From the NCBI GenBank assembly GCA_033961575.1, contig CM066731.1:135897001-135961000 (forward strand): a stretch of DNA of 64,000 bases. Direction: 5' to 3'. Made by a program: the position numbers and the translations under genes. The stretch comes from Aselliscus stoliczkanus. Lineage: Eukaryota; Chordata; Mammalia; Chiroptera; Hipposideridae. The number at the start of each line of letters is the position of its first letter. Position 1 is the first letter of the stretch. Shown here piece by piece: positions 1 to 11,955 of the stretch. The notes under the pieces are model-generated. The model saw only the letters and a program-made list of their open reading frames with translations, did no database searches and was not told where the DNA came from.

Positions 1-1105
1 GAATAAGGAATTTGCCATATTCACATAGCTGATAACTGGTGGAAAAGAATTTTAAGAGAAAGTCTAGCTCCAGAGTCCATCTTCCTGACCTATATGCTAT
101 ACTAACTCTAAAGCATAAAGGGAAATATTTAGAAGCAACCTAATTGTCCATCAACAAAGGAATAAATAAGTATAAACATACAATAGAAAACTTGGCAGTT
201 GTTTCATCTGAAAACATGGGTAGAACTTCAATCATAATCCTGAACCAAAAAGAAGTTATAGATGAATATGTCAATTTTATATAATTTATATACCAGAAGC
301 ATGTTGAAGTGATATTTCCGGAGAGGAAAACCCATCTAACTCCCAATGCTACCATCTTATTCATGGTTAAGAATACTTAACACCTGGATTCCTAAGGTTG
401 TGACTCATCCATCACATTGTGAGCTCTGCAATCCTTTCCAGGGTTGCTAGATGAGAAGTGGCATGCCATCTTAGTCACATGCAGGGCTGAACCAGCTCCA
501 CCCAACCCTCCATTATTCTTGGCTCTGATTCCTACTACAGCCATCATGATGCATTTCCTTAGGTAGCATCTAGTGCCCTTTGCCTTCAGAAGACCAGAGT
601 AGGGACCAACTTCAACCATAAGAGTGGTCATAATAAAACTCTACCATAACAAAAGTTATTCCTATGTCCTTAATTCTGCAAGGTTCCTCAGGTGATATGC
701 AAATTTACCCATATCCTTTCTAGGAGACTTTGAACTCTTCTTACCAATATTAGGGAGCAGTCTTTATAAGGAAACACTAACAACAACAGCAAACACAAAG
801 GCTTCATCACCTTAAATCCATACCGCTAAAATGAGCCACTTAAATGATCCCAAACAAATGTGATGTACTCCAAAATGACCCATTGTCTACCCCAGGACAG
901 AGAAGCTGTTGCCATCTTTTAAATAACAGCATTGATTACTCAGATTCTGGCTAATTAGTTTCCTACCAATATGTTTCATCCATATTTAAATAATTTCTTT
1001 AAGAAAACCTGAGTGTGGATATGATGATATTCTGGCTCTAACTGTCAGGTCATCTGCAATTTAAAAGGTAATTTTTATTGAGGTACAGAAGGCATTTTAA
1101 CAGGA
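1..1105. other. AT-rich stretch with L1-like relic, no gene
   Basis: No exon or RNA gene is recognisable. Around 130-300 the plus strand resembles the region of old mammalian L1 ORF2/3' ends that reads like 'aacctaattgtccatcaac', followed by degraded downstream L1 text. The remainder is unassigned. Two minus-strand open frames (140-364, 392-631) look like chance frames: no domain, no start context, no codon bias that I can see. Confidence 0.35.
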
Positions 1106-1118
1106 ATTTAAAACTTTA

Positions 1119-1276
1119 GGGCCGACTGAGTGGCTCAGCTGGTTAAGAGCTCGCTCAAGAGTGTGAGCTGAGCTCTGAGCAACAGCAGTTCAATGCCCAG
1201 CCGGAGCTGAATTCCCGTTAAGCTGCCAACAGGTAGCATGATGGCTCAGCTAATAAAAACAAAACAAAACAAAGAA
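1119..1276 (+). mobile_element. tRNA-derived SINE, short VES-like subtype
   Basis: The element starts with GGGCCGACTGAGTGGCTCAG, a tRNA-like head with an A-box-like motif, and ends in an A-rich AAAACAAAAC tail. It is flanked by a 9-bp direct repeat, aaaacttta (1110-1118 and 1277-1285), as expected for L1-driven insertion. Its head (GGTTAAGAGCTCGCTCAAGA) matches the head of the long SINE at 60489-60897 read on the minus strand, but it ends after a short GATGGCTCAGCT block. It is therefore a shortened relative of that subtype. Confidence 0.8.
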
Positions 1277-2284
1277 AAAACTTTAAGTGGAATGAATTCT
1301 GCTTCTACAGCTGAATTTCAGGCATCATGAACAGTGGGAGATTTGCCTCCTTACTCTCTTTTTATTTAAGGCTTTGGCTTAGCTTATGTCTAAATCAAAA
1401 GATGTTTTTTTACTGATGTATTTCATTTTACATAATTCAAATTCTTTCACATCAACATATATCATTTCTACCTAAACAATATTTATTTTCATATAGGAAA
1501 TAAGTACCTAATATTTATCTGTTGTAATAATTTTTAAAAATCTATTTCTTTGTATAATACTGTTTAAAATGAAAAATAGTAATGGTTTAATATGCACTTA
1601 CACAATTTCATAGAAAACTATTATTTTCCTTCCTGTTTTTTTGTACTGAGATAGAATATCAAGTTATAAAATAATATTGTTTACTATTAGCATCATGTTA
1701 TCATGAAATAGAGCTTAACCTAACATTTTAAAGGCAAATATAATTTCAGAAATGTATCCTTCTTAAATGATACAGGCTTACTTCTTAAGTCTATGTAATT
1801 AAACATACAGGAACTAATCCAACAAGGAGGTAAAGTGTGCACATTTATTTTTGAGAAGACAATGGGGAGCCTCTTCTTTTGAGGATGAATGTAAATGATG
1901 TTCCCTGTACCGTTCGTTTAGTGTCTGTCCACTAATATTTCAAATTCCATTGTGACTGTCACACACTTCATTTTACTGATGAAAGAAGTGAGACAAAGAA
2001 ACTCCCTCCTTCCATTTTCTTTATATCTTAAGAATCATACGCAGGATGTTTTTGGCAGAAGTCAAAACTTTATTGCTCTCCAGACAAACTCCTTGAGAGC
2101 TTCTTTAATGATTCTGATACAGGTTCTGCCACATGCCTGACATGTGTTTAGCAGACGATATCAAGGTACAATCTGAGTGCACAGTGATGCATGTTAGAAG
2201 TGCCAGTACCTAAGAGTCATATGGTTTTATTATAGGAATAATAGTATTTTGTAAGCTCTGGATATAACTGTGGTTTAACCATGT
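1277..2284. other. AT-rich DNA, nothing recognised
   Basis: Strongly AT-rich sequence. No coding region, RNA gene or repeat family that I can name. The plus-strand frame at 1952-2140 has no recognisable similarity and is treated as chance. Confidence 0.4.
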
Positions 2285-2440
2285 TTATCTTTAATAAGTT
2301 TACTCAGTAAACAGCTGTCAAATGCCTACTATGTGTGAGGCACTAATTAGAAGTTGAGGAAACAAAAGACTAACAAAATTATTGTTTTGACTGAAGGAAT
2401 CTCAGTTTTGTGGAGGAGCAAACATAAATAAATAAGTATA
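2285..2440 (+). repeat. L2-like LINE fragment
   Basis: Contains a degraded form of the L2 3' text 'tgcctactatgtgtgaggca', followed by the usual downstream block (aaacaaaagactaac and a tgtggaggag remnant). The family assignment comes from memory of the L2 consensus. Boundaries are approximate. Confidence 0.5.
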
Positions 2441-2539
2441 ATAAAGTAAGATATTCACATAATGATGCATAAAATTTTGTTTGCCGTAATGTGTCTATAG
2501 TAGAGTGTATTGTTGTGCATAAATACGCACTGTCCTTTC

Positions 2540-2925
2540 CAGTTAGGGAAGGGAAATCATAACTTCTCTAACCAATTGATGTCATATGTGGCCTTATGAC
2601 TTAACTGCTTAATGGAATATGAATATATATCACACAGAGGCAGAGGTTTAAAAGCCAATGTTTGGTTTATGATGTTTCCTTCCTTCCTTCCTTTCTTCCT
2701 TCCATCCTTCCTTTCTCTTCTGCCACTTTGACTGTTAATGTTTCTGTTAGAGGCAGCAATATCATCCTGGATCTTGATGTAAAAGCTATTTAAAGATGAC
2801 ACATAACTGGCCAAGAATGTATATGTAATATACTGAGGAATAAACCTTTGTTAGTAAGACACTGAGGCTTAAAGTATTTTTGTTACTGCGGCATAACCTA
2901 TCCTTTTCTGACTGATACAGTCCCT
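2540..2925 (+). repeat. Ancient interspersed repeat end with CCTT-rich tract
   Basis: The end of this stretch (ttgttactgcggcataacct ... ctgactgatacag, 2879-2921) resembles the terminal block of an old mammalian-wide LTR or L1M-type repeat. I cannot fix the family. Inside it lies an impure (CCTT)n tract at 2679-2733, whose reverse complement gives the lysine/arginine-rich, meaningless minus frame at 2557-2814. Confidence 0.35.
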
Positions 2926-4796
2926 TAGGGTTGTATAGCATATTTCAAGGAAATGCTCTAATAAGCCCAGGTGAAGTAAGATTGAAAACTCTGAAGTCAT
3001 AGATGGGACCACAGGCGGTTCCACAGTTTCACTAAGAGACTACACTACTCCACTTAAGATTCAAGGAACTCATTTGCTATTAGTGAAATGAGTCAATGCT
3101 ACTGGAATTGGGAGGAATGGGAGAAAAGAAAAAACAAGTAAAACCACAAAAGGCAATGTACTACCTAAGTATGAGGCTAGTATGTGAGGAGGTGCTGGGC
3201 TGTGAGACTATATTTCCCTGAAATTATCTAAACTCAAGGCAAGAGATTTGAGTATACAGACCTTGAAATTACCTTAGGTACCAACATATATAACTATGCC
3301 ACTGAGAACCAGATTACATAGAAGTACTCTATTACAAATATTTATATCATAGAATAAGGCACAAAATTGATGTGGAAGACCAACAAAAAAATTCAGAGCA
3401 AGATGACAAACCTTGAGTGATCTGTTATGTGTACTTGCCAACATAATTATCACATTACTGCCCATTGACTGATTCCAGAGATTTGTGTTGGCAAACTACC
3501 TTATTTCAGGTGTATGAATTGGTTTGTATCCCTTTAGAACTCAAGGAACTTGAAAAAATAATCAAACATATGGCAATATGTAAATATATAAATTTGAATA
3601 GAATTACTCTGAGGTGGGGCCTAGGCAAATTTTAGTCTCTCCAAATGATTGTAAACTATAGCCAGGATTTAGAGCCATATATATATGTAGTCCTTTTGAG
3701 ATAATGGCATACATAGATTTATTTTTATTATTTTAGTAACTCTTCTGGTGGAAGTAATTTAGGATGGAAAATGGAAGATGAGCAATAATAATGACTATTG
3801 GTACTGTCTGAAAATAGTATAGGACAATAACTAATCAAGTACCACAGACAACACTTGCTCGTTCCACAAAACAAATGTGTCATGATATGTTCCAGGCACA
3901 GTTTTAGTTCTTATGAACCATCTTAGAGTTCCCAGTCTTGTAGAACCAGAAAACACCTAACTTCATAATGCAGGAATGGCCTCTTTTATCACTAGAGAGC
4001 AAACTAGCCCAGAATCCAGGACTCTAATACTTATGCCAAACTACCATGCCTTTATATGTTTCTTACTTAGCAACATAAAGTTTCTCAGAGAAACTTCATA
4101 ATATATTTCTCCTATTTATGCTTTCTGTCAGTAAAATAATAATGTGAATAATTTAATACTGGAATTTACATTATTAAAACCAAGAAAAATTTGTTTCAAA
4201 AATTCTTCTAATTTCTTATATTATCTCTCAAGAACACTATTTGGTCTTTAGTATATTTCAAAGGAGTTAACTATTAATCATATCTGGAACATTTCTAACT
4301 ATATTCCAAGTAAATTGTAAATTGCATGAGAACAATCTTTGAGAACTTAATTACAATTTTTTTACAATAATTTTATTATTTGTAATAGTAAAACATTTCA
4401 ATGTCTATAACTTCTTTGATTATATTAAATTTAAATTCTACAGATTTTTAAATGAAACATTTTTAAAGGAAAAAACAATATGTAGAAAAAAAGAGAAAGA
4501 CAAGCAAGAAACCACAAAGATGAAGAGTACTACAAAATATTTTTAGGTACAGACAATTCGATTCCTCAGAGGTTTAACTGGTTTCAGGTATTCTGAAAGA
4601 GCCTGGTAGAGAGTGGGAAGGTGTTAGGGAATCAAGCAGGTGATAGTACTCATTTTGAAAACAATAATTTGGAGTTTAAGTTTCAACTTTCCTTCTCCCA
4701 TCCCCTATAAGGGTTGCTAATCAAGGATAACTAGTCAGGTTATAATTTCTTACTGGGTAGATAAATGAATAGAAGGAAGACACAGCTGCAAAACCA
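2926..4796. other. Unassigned AT-rich DNA
   Basis: No gene found. Around 3965-4055 (aggaatggcctcttttatca ... ccaggactctaatacttatg) there is a weak resemblance to the tail of a reverse-oriented MIR. The rest is unassigned. The minus frame at 3274-3465 is unsupported. Confidence 0.3.
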
Positions 4797-4950
4797 GGAT
4801 GAGCAGTACTTTTCAAACTCTGTGTATACAAATAACGTGGGGATTTTGTAAACAGGCAAATGCTGAAACAGCAGGTCTGAGGTTAGGCCTGGGATTCTGC
4901 ATTTCTGATCAGCTCCCACTTGATACCTATGTAGCTAATCCTTGTATCAT
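4797..4950 (+). repeat. MER5A-like hAT-Charlie DNA transposon fossil
   Basis: The run from 4803 (cagtacttttcaaactctgt) through 'gcaggtctgaggttaggcct' and 'gggattctgcatttctgatc' follows the order of the MER5A consensus: start 'cagtggttctcaaact', middle 'taggtctggggtggggcc', then 'gcatttctaacaagttccca'. It is diverged and non-autonomous. The frame at 4799-4993 lies within it and is not a gene. Confidence 0.55.
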
Positions 4951-5580
4951 ACTTCTGTGTAGCAGAATCAGAGTTGATATAGTTCTATTCTAATGATGTT
5001 TTATCTGTGACCTACTTACTACCTTATTGTCTATTCATTATACTTTTTCTTGCCCTAGCAAAATAATTTCTTTTTAGGTGATATAAAAATAATACCAATC
5101 TCTTTATGTTACTTAATCTACTATTTTAATTAGATGTAGTGAAAATTGAACAAATGAAATGGAGTAAGAAAAAGATATTTTCTCAAATAAGCACTTGAGA
5201 AAAATTATGCAAAAAGAAAGAAAGAAAATGAACATTACTTTGTCCAAATGATAGTTTTTTTCTTTATTAGGCCACATAAAATTTTCATTTAAAATGTCTA
5301 GAATAATTTATGTAATAATAAGTCAATTTGGCCCTATCTAGCTAGTTGCCTTGGAGTAATATGACTAAATTTTCATACCTCCACCTGAATAAATCAGGCA
5401 CAGTTAGTTTCACTGTCTCAAAATTATGAAATTGTATAAGAATTTTTATACCCTTATTTAGCATTAACATAAAACAAACAATGGTCAATGGATCTAATAA
5501 AAGTTTAACCTCACATCCTACATAATCAAAAGCAAAGGAACAAAGAAATCTGAATTAATGAGAGACAGTAATAGGATGAA
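4951..5580. other. AT-rich DNA, nothing recognised
   Basis: No coding or structural signal seen; low-complexity A/T runs throughout. Confidence 0.35.
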
Positions 5581-5584
5581 AGGT

Positions 5585-5705
5585 CTGACTACCAGCTCTG
5601 CTACTTCCTGGCTGAGGGACTGTTTTGTTTTAGTTTCCCATTTTATACAATGGAAAAAAAGGTGAAAAATTACCTCCTAGGATTGTTTTTTAAGACTAGA
5701 CGTTT
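5585..5705 (+). repeat. MIR SINE fragment
   Basis: The text 'ctctgctacttcctggctga', then 'tagtttcccattttatacaa tgg' and 'acctcctaggattg', follows the MIR core order (ctctgccacttactagctgt, tcagtttcctcatctgtaaaatgg, acctacctcatagggttg). An old CORE-SINE relic. Confidence 0.6.
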
Positions 5706-5784
5706 AGTATATGTAAGATATTTAAAACCATGCCAACAACTTACCAAGCCATTTATTAAATTAATCATCAAAAATTTTAAACTA

Positions 5785-7070
5785 TAGGGTTGTCGGAAAA
5801 GTCATGACATATTTCTGTTTTTCAAAGATCATTTATTTATATAAAGAACAAAGATCAATCAATGATAGATATATTGTCCGTTTTTTCAATAACCTTTTGC
5901 CATCTTTCAGCAAGCTTCATAATTTCTCGTTCATAGAAGGACCTGTCTTTATTTGCGAAAAACTGAACAAGGTGCTGATTTACAACCTCACCTGAATTGA
6001 ATGTTATACTACGCAAGGGGTTTTGAAGAGCACCAAACAAGTGGAAGTGTGACTGTGCAACGTCAGGAGAGTATGGTCGGAGTGGCAACGTATTCCATTC
6101 AAGCTCCAGTCATTTTTGATGGGTGATCAAACTTGCATGTGGTCTTGCATTGCCACGATGGAACACAACTCCTTGATAATTAAACAAGCTCTGGATGTTT
6201 CTGGATGATGGATTTGTTCAAGCGGTCCAATTGCCAACAGTACACATTCAAATTGATTGTTTGGTTCCTTGGTTGGAGCTTGAAAAACATGACACCTTAA
6301 AATCCCACCACACAGAGCATCACCTTCCTTTGATGAATGCCTGCTTTTGATGTCGTTTGAGGCGAATCATCACGTCAGGACCAAGACCATTTGCACACCA
6401 CATTGTTGTAAACAATCCACTTCTCCTTACCAGTTATGAGTCGCTTCAAAAAAGGATTGTTTCCCTCATATTTAATGAGCATATTGCAGATGTTTATATG
6501 CACTGTCAAATGAACTTCTTTGAATTCATGGGGAACCCAAATATCGAGCTGGCTTACGTATCCCAGCTTCTTCAGGTGGTTGTGAATGCTTGAATGATGG
6601 ATGTTCAGTGTTTCTTCAATCTCTCAGGTGTCGTGTAACGTAGGTTGACTTGATCAATGCCTTTATTTTGTCATCATCAACCTCAGTGGGCCTCCCTAAA
6701 CAAGGAGCATCGATGAGATCAAAATTACCAGCATAGAATTTCATTAACCATTGTTAGCAATGATGTTCTTGTAGAGTATTGTCGCTGCAAACTTTACGCA
6801 ACTTTTCACAAGTTTGAGCGCATTCTTCTCTTTACAGAATTAAAACAGTAAAATATGGCGAAAATGCACAGTTTGGTCTCCCCTCTTCAACTTGCTGTAA
6901 AAATCTCCAAAATGCAACCAAATCACTCAATTTTTTTTTTAGAATGAAACTAGAACTGTGAGCTGTCAAATGACATAGTAATAACATAGATGTGAATGAC
7001 TCTAGTACCTCTAAAAATGAACTAGTTCCATCTGTTGCAAAAATGCATCATGACTTTTCCGACAACCAAA
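5785..7070 (-). mobile_element. Near full-length mariner (Tc1/mariner) DNA transposon, inactivated
   Basis: An element of 1286 bp with inverted ends: left TAGGGTTGTCGGAAAAGTCA (5785), right ending ...TGACTTTTCCGACAACCAAA (7070). It sits between TA dinucleotides at 5783-5784 and 7071-7072, the mariner target-site duplication. The length matches the roughly 1.28-kb mariner norm. The transposase lies on the minus strand. Two small MITEs in this window share the same ends (8536-8617, 17707-17787). The mariner clade cannot be fixed by eye. Confidence 0.9.
5855..6880 (-). pseudogene. Mariner transposase relic (DD34D family), multiply broken
   Basis: Read on the minus strand, pieces of a mariner transposase appear in order. 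Near 6640-6770 there is a helix-turn-helix linker with GRPTEVDDDKIKALI. Next comes WVPHEFKEVHL (about 6510-6540), then FLKRLITG-KEKW (about 6425-6460), then FHRGNARPH (about 6145-6170). The C-terminal frame at 5855-6088 holds YSPDVAQSH and ends near ERWQKVIEK. In active relatives the motifs are TGDEKW, HDNARPH and YSPD. Here the first catalytic Asp reads Lys and the second reads Gly; only the third is kept. Stops and frameshifts divide the frame, so it cannot encode an active enzyme. The plus frame at 6357-6593 is a shadow of this gene. Confidence 0.85.
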
Positions 7071-7072
7071 TA

Positions 7073-7735
7073 TTTAAAGAAAAAAATTTAAGTAAATGAA
7101 GTACTGGGGTTCAGAAACAAAACACTAATAATAACTGTATTATTATTAATACACTAATAAACACTTATATAACAAAACACTAATAAACACTTATATAACT
7201 GTTATATAAGTATAACAGTTTCCAACTTTAATCATAAAAATATCGTGCACATTTTATTGTTTGTAAATGTGACCTGAGATAATTTAACTTGTTGATAACT
7301 TATAAGGCTGAAAGTGAGAAGCAATACAGCACAGAAGTATTATGATTTCCTTTTTCTTTTTAAGTCTCTGATAGAAGCCTCAAAATAAAACCAAAAACTC
7401 CAAAATGAAACGTCATTTATAAATTAAGCCCGATAACTATAAAGGATAAGCAAGAATTGTCAGGTGTTATATCACTAGTCAAAGTTTCCTAAAAGCAAGG
7501 AGATGTTTTTAATATAAGCATGAATTTTGGACTATTTAGGGGAACATTTGAAATTTTTCATTTTTTTTTTTTTGTTCTTTTTTTCTTGAATAACTTAGCA
7601 GTACTATTTGAAATTTACCTTTGGAATTGAAAGTACTCAATAAAAAATCACATGGAGAAATCTCAACTTCTGCTTTTTGCTAAAATAAAGTAACGTAGAC
7701 AAGATGTAACCCTCCGGACTGAAAAGAAAACTTTG
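7073..7735. other. AT-rich DNA with a small tandem duplication
   Basis: No gene. At about 7150-7200 the unit 'acactaataaacacttatat' occurs twice in tandem. It is followed at 7190-7213 by an imperfect palindrome (cttatataactgttatataag). The rest is AT-rich and unassigned. Confidence 0.5.
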
Positions 7736-7739
7736 AAAA

Positions 7740-9605
7740 TCATACAGAAACAGTGAGTTTTAAGGCATTGGAAATCCAGCAACTAAGGACAGTGATCTCT
7801 GAGAGACAGGAAACAAATGAAATGAGATTTATGATAGCCCTACCTGACTACCTGGAGACACTTATGATGCAAGGAGAGGAAACACTGGAAGGACTTAATG
7901 ATCTTTTTTCGTTGAGCACCCTGAGTTGGAAGTCCATGGAAGTAAAGATGGCTAAACGCCTTAGGGCTGGGTATGGGAGGAATAAGCTTCACAGAGAGAG
8001 AGCCTCAGAGCCTTGCAGAATTACCCTCTTGAATATCAGCTGAGTACTGATCAGCACATGCATGTAAGAAAACTAAAGCCAGAGAAAGAACAACCCAAGA
8101 GGAGAAGGAACAGTCCCTGAGAGTTCACACAAAACCAGGAATAGTTTCTTTTCTCAGCAGCCATGGTGGAAAAAAGTTTGTAATACATGGCAAATTGACC
8201 AGAGTACTCAAAAGAGTTTTATCCCATTGGTAGAGTGAAATTTACCTTAGACAAAATGTTGCTATATAAAGACCAACAAATCTTAAAAGCAAGACCCAGG
8301 TGAGCAAATGATTTCTACATAATGCAATCAATCATTTCCCAGAACATGATTTAAGAATACTTATAGAAACAGATAAATATTCACCATCCAGTAAGATGAA
8401 ATGCATAAAGGTATCTGGCATCAAATCTGGCAAAGAGACATGAAAATATAACCCAGAATGAAGAAAAGAAATAATCAATGGAAACCAATTCAGAAATGAC
8501 AGATGATAGAATTAGCAGTCAAGCACTTGAAAATATTGGGTTGTTGGATAAGTCATGAAGTATTTTTTCTATGTTTTTCATTGCAAAAAATGTGTCATGA
8601 CTTTTCTGACAACCCAACAGTTACTATAACAGTACTTAGGTGTGTACAGGAAACTAAGGGCAAGAGTGAACAAGTTAAGTACAATTAACCTATCAAAAAG
8701 AAAAATTTCATAATGAGAAAAAAACAACTTGATAAAAATAATGAGCAAGCTATTTAAACAGACACTTTGCCAAAGAAGATAGATGGATGGAAATTAAGTC
8801 CATGGAAAGATGCTCAATATCACTGGTAATGAAGAAAGAGCAAATTAAAACTACAGCTACAGAGAACTACAAACCAACTAAAAGCTAAATTTAAAGACTG
8901 AGCATACCAAGAGCTGACAAGGAGGTAGAACAACTCAAATCCTCAGACACTGCTGACAGGAATGTAAAAATCTACAACCACTTTAGAAAACATTTGGCAG
9001 GTTTTTAAAAGTTAAATATTCACCTACCATATGACCAACCCCAACATTCCATTCCTAGGTACTTACTCATGAGAAATGAAAGCATGTATCCATACAAAAA
9101 CTAGTGCATAAATGTTCATAGCAGCTTTATTTCTAGTAGCCAAAGGCTAACATACAAAAATTCCACCAACAGTTGAATGAATAATCAAATTGGGGTATAT
9201 CTGAACCATGTGATACTAGTTAGGAATTAAAAGGAATGACCCATTGGCATACATTGCATACATTGCAACACAAATTAATTCAAATTAAGTCACTGAGTAA
9301 AAGCCAGAAGATACAGACAACATAACATATGTTTTCATCTATACTAAATTCTAGAGAATACAAACTAATGTACAGTGACAGAAAACAACTCAGTGTTTCC
9401 TTGAAGATGGGAAAGACAGCGAGAAACAAGAAGGAAAGATTAAAAAGGGGTATAAACAGACTTTTGTGGATGATGGATGTGTTTATTATCTTGATGTTGA
9501 TATTTTTACATTTATGACATATGCATATGTCGTAAATTTATCAGTTTGTACAAATTAAATATATGTAGATTATTTTATGTCAATTGTGCCTTGATAAAGC
9601 TATTT
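7740..9605 (+). repeat. Old L1 LINE relic (L1M type), plus strand
   Basis: The segment has the order of an old L1: an ORF1-side block (gaaatgacagatgatagaat at about 8495), an ORF2-side 'gatgctcaatatcactggta' block at about 8810, 'catatgaccaaccccaacat tcc' at about 9030, 'ttcatagcagctttatttct' at about 9114, and a 3' end 'ttatgtcaattgtgccttga' at about 9575. Many stops occur and there is an internal deletion. It is interrupted by a mariner-type MITE at 8536-8617. The frame at 7753-8043 (96 aa) lies in its 5' part and has no recognised domain. Confidence 0.65.
8536..8617. mobile_element. 82-bp mariner-derived MITE
   Basis: Nearly palindromic: TTGGGTTGTTGGATAAGTCA at the left and ATGACTTTTCTGACAACCCA near the right. 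The left half matches the first 40 bp of the mariner at 5785 and the right half its last 37 bp (7034-7070), so the interior of the transposase is deleted. TA precedes it (8534-8535); the right-hand TA has decayed to CA. It was inserted into an older L1. The architecture is like human MADE1 relative to Hsmar1. Confidence 0.88.
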
Positions 9606-9650
9606 TTCAAAGTACTTAAACAAAATCATATAATATAAAACTATATACTA

Positions 9651-9758
9651 TTTTTTTTTTTTTTTTTTTTGAGGGTAGTGTCACTGGCCCTCATATGTGG
9701 GACCTGAATGCTGGCTTCGGAAGCCAGTGTTTAACCCACCGTGCCACTTGGCCGGCCC
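9651..9758 (-). mobile_element. Short tRNA-derived SINE, minus strand
   Basis: Poly-T (9651-9670), then GAGGGTAGTGTCACTGGCCC, the tRNA-like part, and a GGCCGGCCC-type head end at 9758. It is flanked by an imperfect 14-bp duplication (aaactatatactat / aaaatatatactat). A short-form copy of the SINE described at 12657. Confidence 0.88.
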
Positions 9759-9990
9759 TAAAAATATATACTATTACTATATATATTATTACTATAAAAT
9801 ATATGTGGAATTTATATACAAAATATCTATATTATACACAAATGAATATATAATTATATATTATATAAAATATATTTTATATAAAAGTATAAAATTTATG
9901 TAAAATATATATTATTAAGAATATTAAAATATATTGTATTAACAATTATAAATAATATAAAAGTGTAATTTATGATGAAACAGTTTCATT
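9759..9990. repeat. AT-rich low-complexity tract
   Basis: An irregular run of TATA/ATATAA words from about 9760 to 9965 with almost no G or C. The plus frame at 9697-9903 reads Tyr/Ile/Lys only because of this tract and the flanking SINE. Confidence 0.7.
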
Positions 9991-10554
9991 TTGGAAGAAC
10001 TGAAGGCAATATTTTTTCTTTTAATTAAGGACAATCTTTTCATAAATAATAAATATTAACACATTCTTTAGTTGGCAACTTTGCTGTACTTCCAGGGTGC
10101 TAGTGAGGTCTTTCATGAGAGAAATTAGTACTGTTAATAATAAATTTTGCAACAGCTCCAGGATTCTGTTCTATACTGATTCTAGTGATTATGTAAAGAG
10201 AATGATGGAAAGTGACTTTCAAAGGGCAAAGGACTCAGAATATTCCCTCCATTAACTTTTCTGGACACATTTTTAAAGGGCAAGATAATGAATGTTTCCC
10301 AGGTGAGGAGGAGGGACAGAAATTAAGAAGCTTAAAATATTATAGATGAAAGGAAAGTCCCTGTCTTTGTCATCCCAATTGTGGGATTAATCTCCTTCAG
10401 TAGGACAGGTTCTCAACTACTTACAGGAGAAACAATTATTCTTAGCACCATCTTGCCCAGATTTAATATTTTCCAAATAATTCATTTCCATTTAGAAGGG
10501 ATGATGGGTCATGGAAAAATAAAAAACAAACAAACAACATAGGAGCTTGGAAAC
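9991..10554. other. Unassigned unique-looking DNA
   Basis: Moderately AT-rich. No exon, RNA gene or repeat family was recognised. Confidence 0.35.
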
Positions 10555-10925
10555 AAGACAGATTTGGATTTGGATCTTGGATGTTGCACTCATTAGTTAA
10601 GCCTTACTTTCTTTTTTTTTTTAAACTGTATAATGGATAAATTAATGCCAGTGTTGTAGGATCACTGTGAAGATTAGAGAAAATTTGTACAAGGTATAAA
10701 AGATCAGAGGTTCTACAAAGGTAGCACCATGAAATTGTCTAACCTTCTCTACATTTATTTATTGATTCATTCATTTATTCCTGTAGTCGCTATTTATTTT
10801 AGCTCAGCTAGACTATATACCAGATGCCAGACACTCTTCTACAAGCATGAGAGGCATTGGCAAAAAAGATAAATATTCTGAACCTTAAATTACAGCATGA
10901 GAGGCTCACATTAAAATAAACGTGG
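10555..10925 (+). repeat. MIR fragment followed by L2-like fragment
   Basis: 10560-10690 keeps the MIR order (ggatttggatcttggatgtt, then 'aaactgtataatggataaat' and 'ggatcactgtgaagattaga'). 10755-10925 reads like an L2 3' region (ttcattcatttattcctgta ... ccagatgccagacactcttc ... ggcattggcaaaaaagataa). Both are old and diverged; boundaries are approximate. Confidence 0.5.
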
Positions 10926-11435
10926 TAGATTAATATATGTATGGCCTTTATTAGATGTCAGAAATTTAAAGGGGAATGTATTTAGTGGACAGAGGAACAT
11001 GGGATCCAATGAGTTAGAGTGGGGCAGTGTGGGTTAGGTAATAAATGGGATCCTAAAGTCAAAGTGGGACCAGCTACGGAATTTATGAAGCCTAGTGCAA
11101 AATAAAAACGCAGGGCTCCTAGCCAAAAAATTACTAAGAATTTAAAGGTGGCAACAGTGGAGCATTAAACCAAATATGGAGTATGTCTAAGCATGGTGCT
11201 GTTGTGCAATTACACAGGTTTCACACCCAAGAAGCTAACCCTGGGCCCCCAGGTCTGATTCATAGTGGGTTCATTTAGTTCATGGATCCTCCCAGTTGTC
11301 AGTTCTCCATTCCCTAAAAATGTAATTGGAGTGAATATTCTTGGTAGTTGGCATACCTCCTACACCGGGTCTTAGACATACAAGGTTAACTCTGTGATTC
11401 ACTACACAGGTCCCCCTCAAAAATGACTGAATCAT
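10926..11435. other. Unassigned DNA
   Basis: No gene seen. A slightly higher GC stretch at about 11040-11300 has no recognisable family. Confidence 0.3.
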
Positions 11436-11439
11436 TTTT

Positions 11440-11790
11440 GCCAGGAGTGGTGTCAGAGGCCAGCTCTCAGCTATTAGTCCTCTTTAGGCATTACCTCAGC
11501 TGGAGAAATTTGCCAAACCCAAAGTCATGACTTTGTTTGGAAGCAGCTCCCATCCAGTTACTAATCAATGCAAGAGAGCAAAGGTCCAGCTCCTTCATCC
11601 CCACTCAGAATGGGCCACCCCCCACTCCAGAACTCCCCTTTGGGTTGGTTGGCTGAAGCAGAAGCCTTTGTTGGGACTGTGATTGTAGCTCAAGTTTGCC
11701 ACCTCCCAAAGATCATTCCCTCATAAAGGTCCTGCACACACGTCTCCATTCCAGTTTTGTTTCCTAGGGAGCCCCACTTGTGACAGCACT
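11440..11790 (+). repeat. Ancient repeat, possibly an L1M 3' end
   Basis: A GC-richer block. Its end (ctccattccagttttgtttc, then 'tagggagccccacttgtgac') resembles the closing part of old L1M-type 3' untranslated ends. The resemblance rests on that terminal block only. Confidence 0.3.
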
Positions 11791-11955
11791 CAGGCAGCTG
11801 TAGCTGAGATACAGTGAAAAGACCAAAGACAAAAACTCAATATGAGGGGTCCAGCCATCTGTACAAAGGAGAGCAGCAAAACATTTGGTATAGTTCTTTA
11901 TTAAAATTTGAGAAAGAACTTTTAAGGACACACGTATAGAAAAGATAATTTCTAC

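Noticed and set aside
2557..2814. Basic protein frame over the CCTT tract
   Set aside because: The Lys/Arg/Gly run is the reverse translation of a simple repeat.
7150..7213. Direct repeats as a CRISPR array
   Set aside because: Only two copies with no spacers, in mammalian AT-rich DNA; simple tandem duplication explains them.
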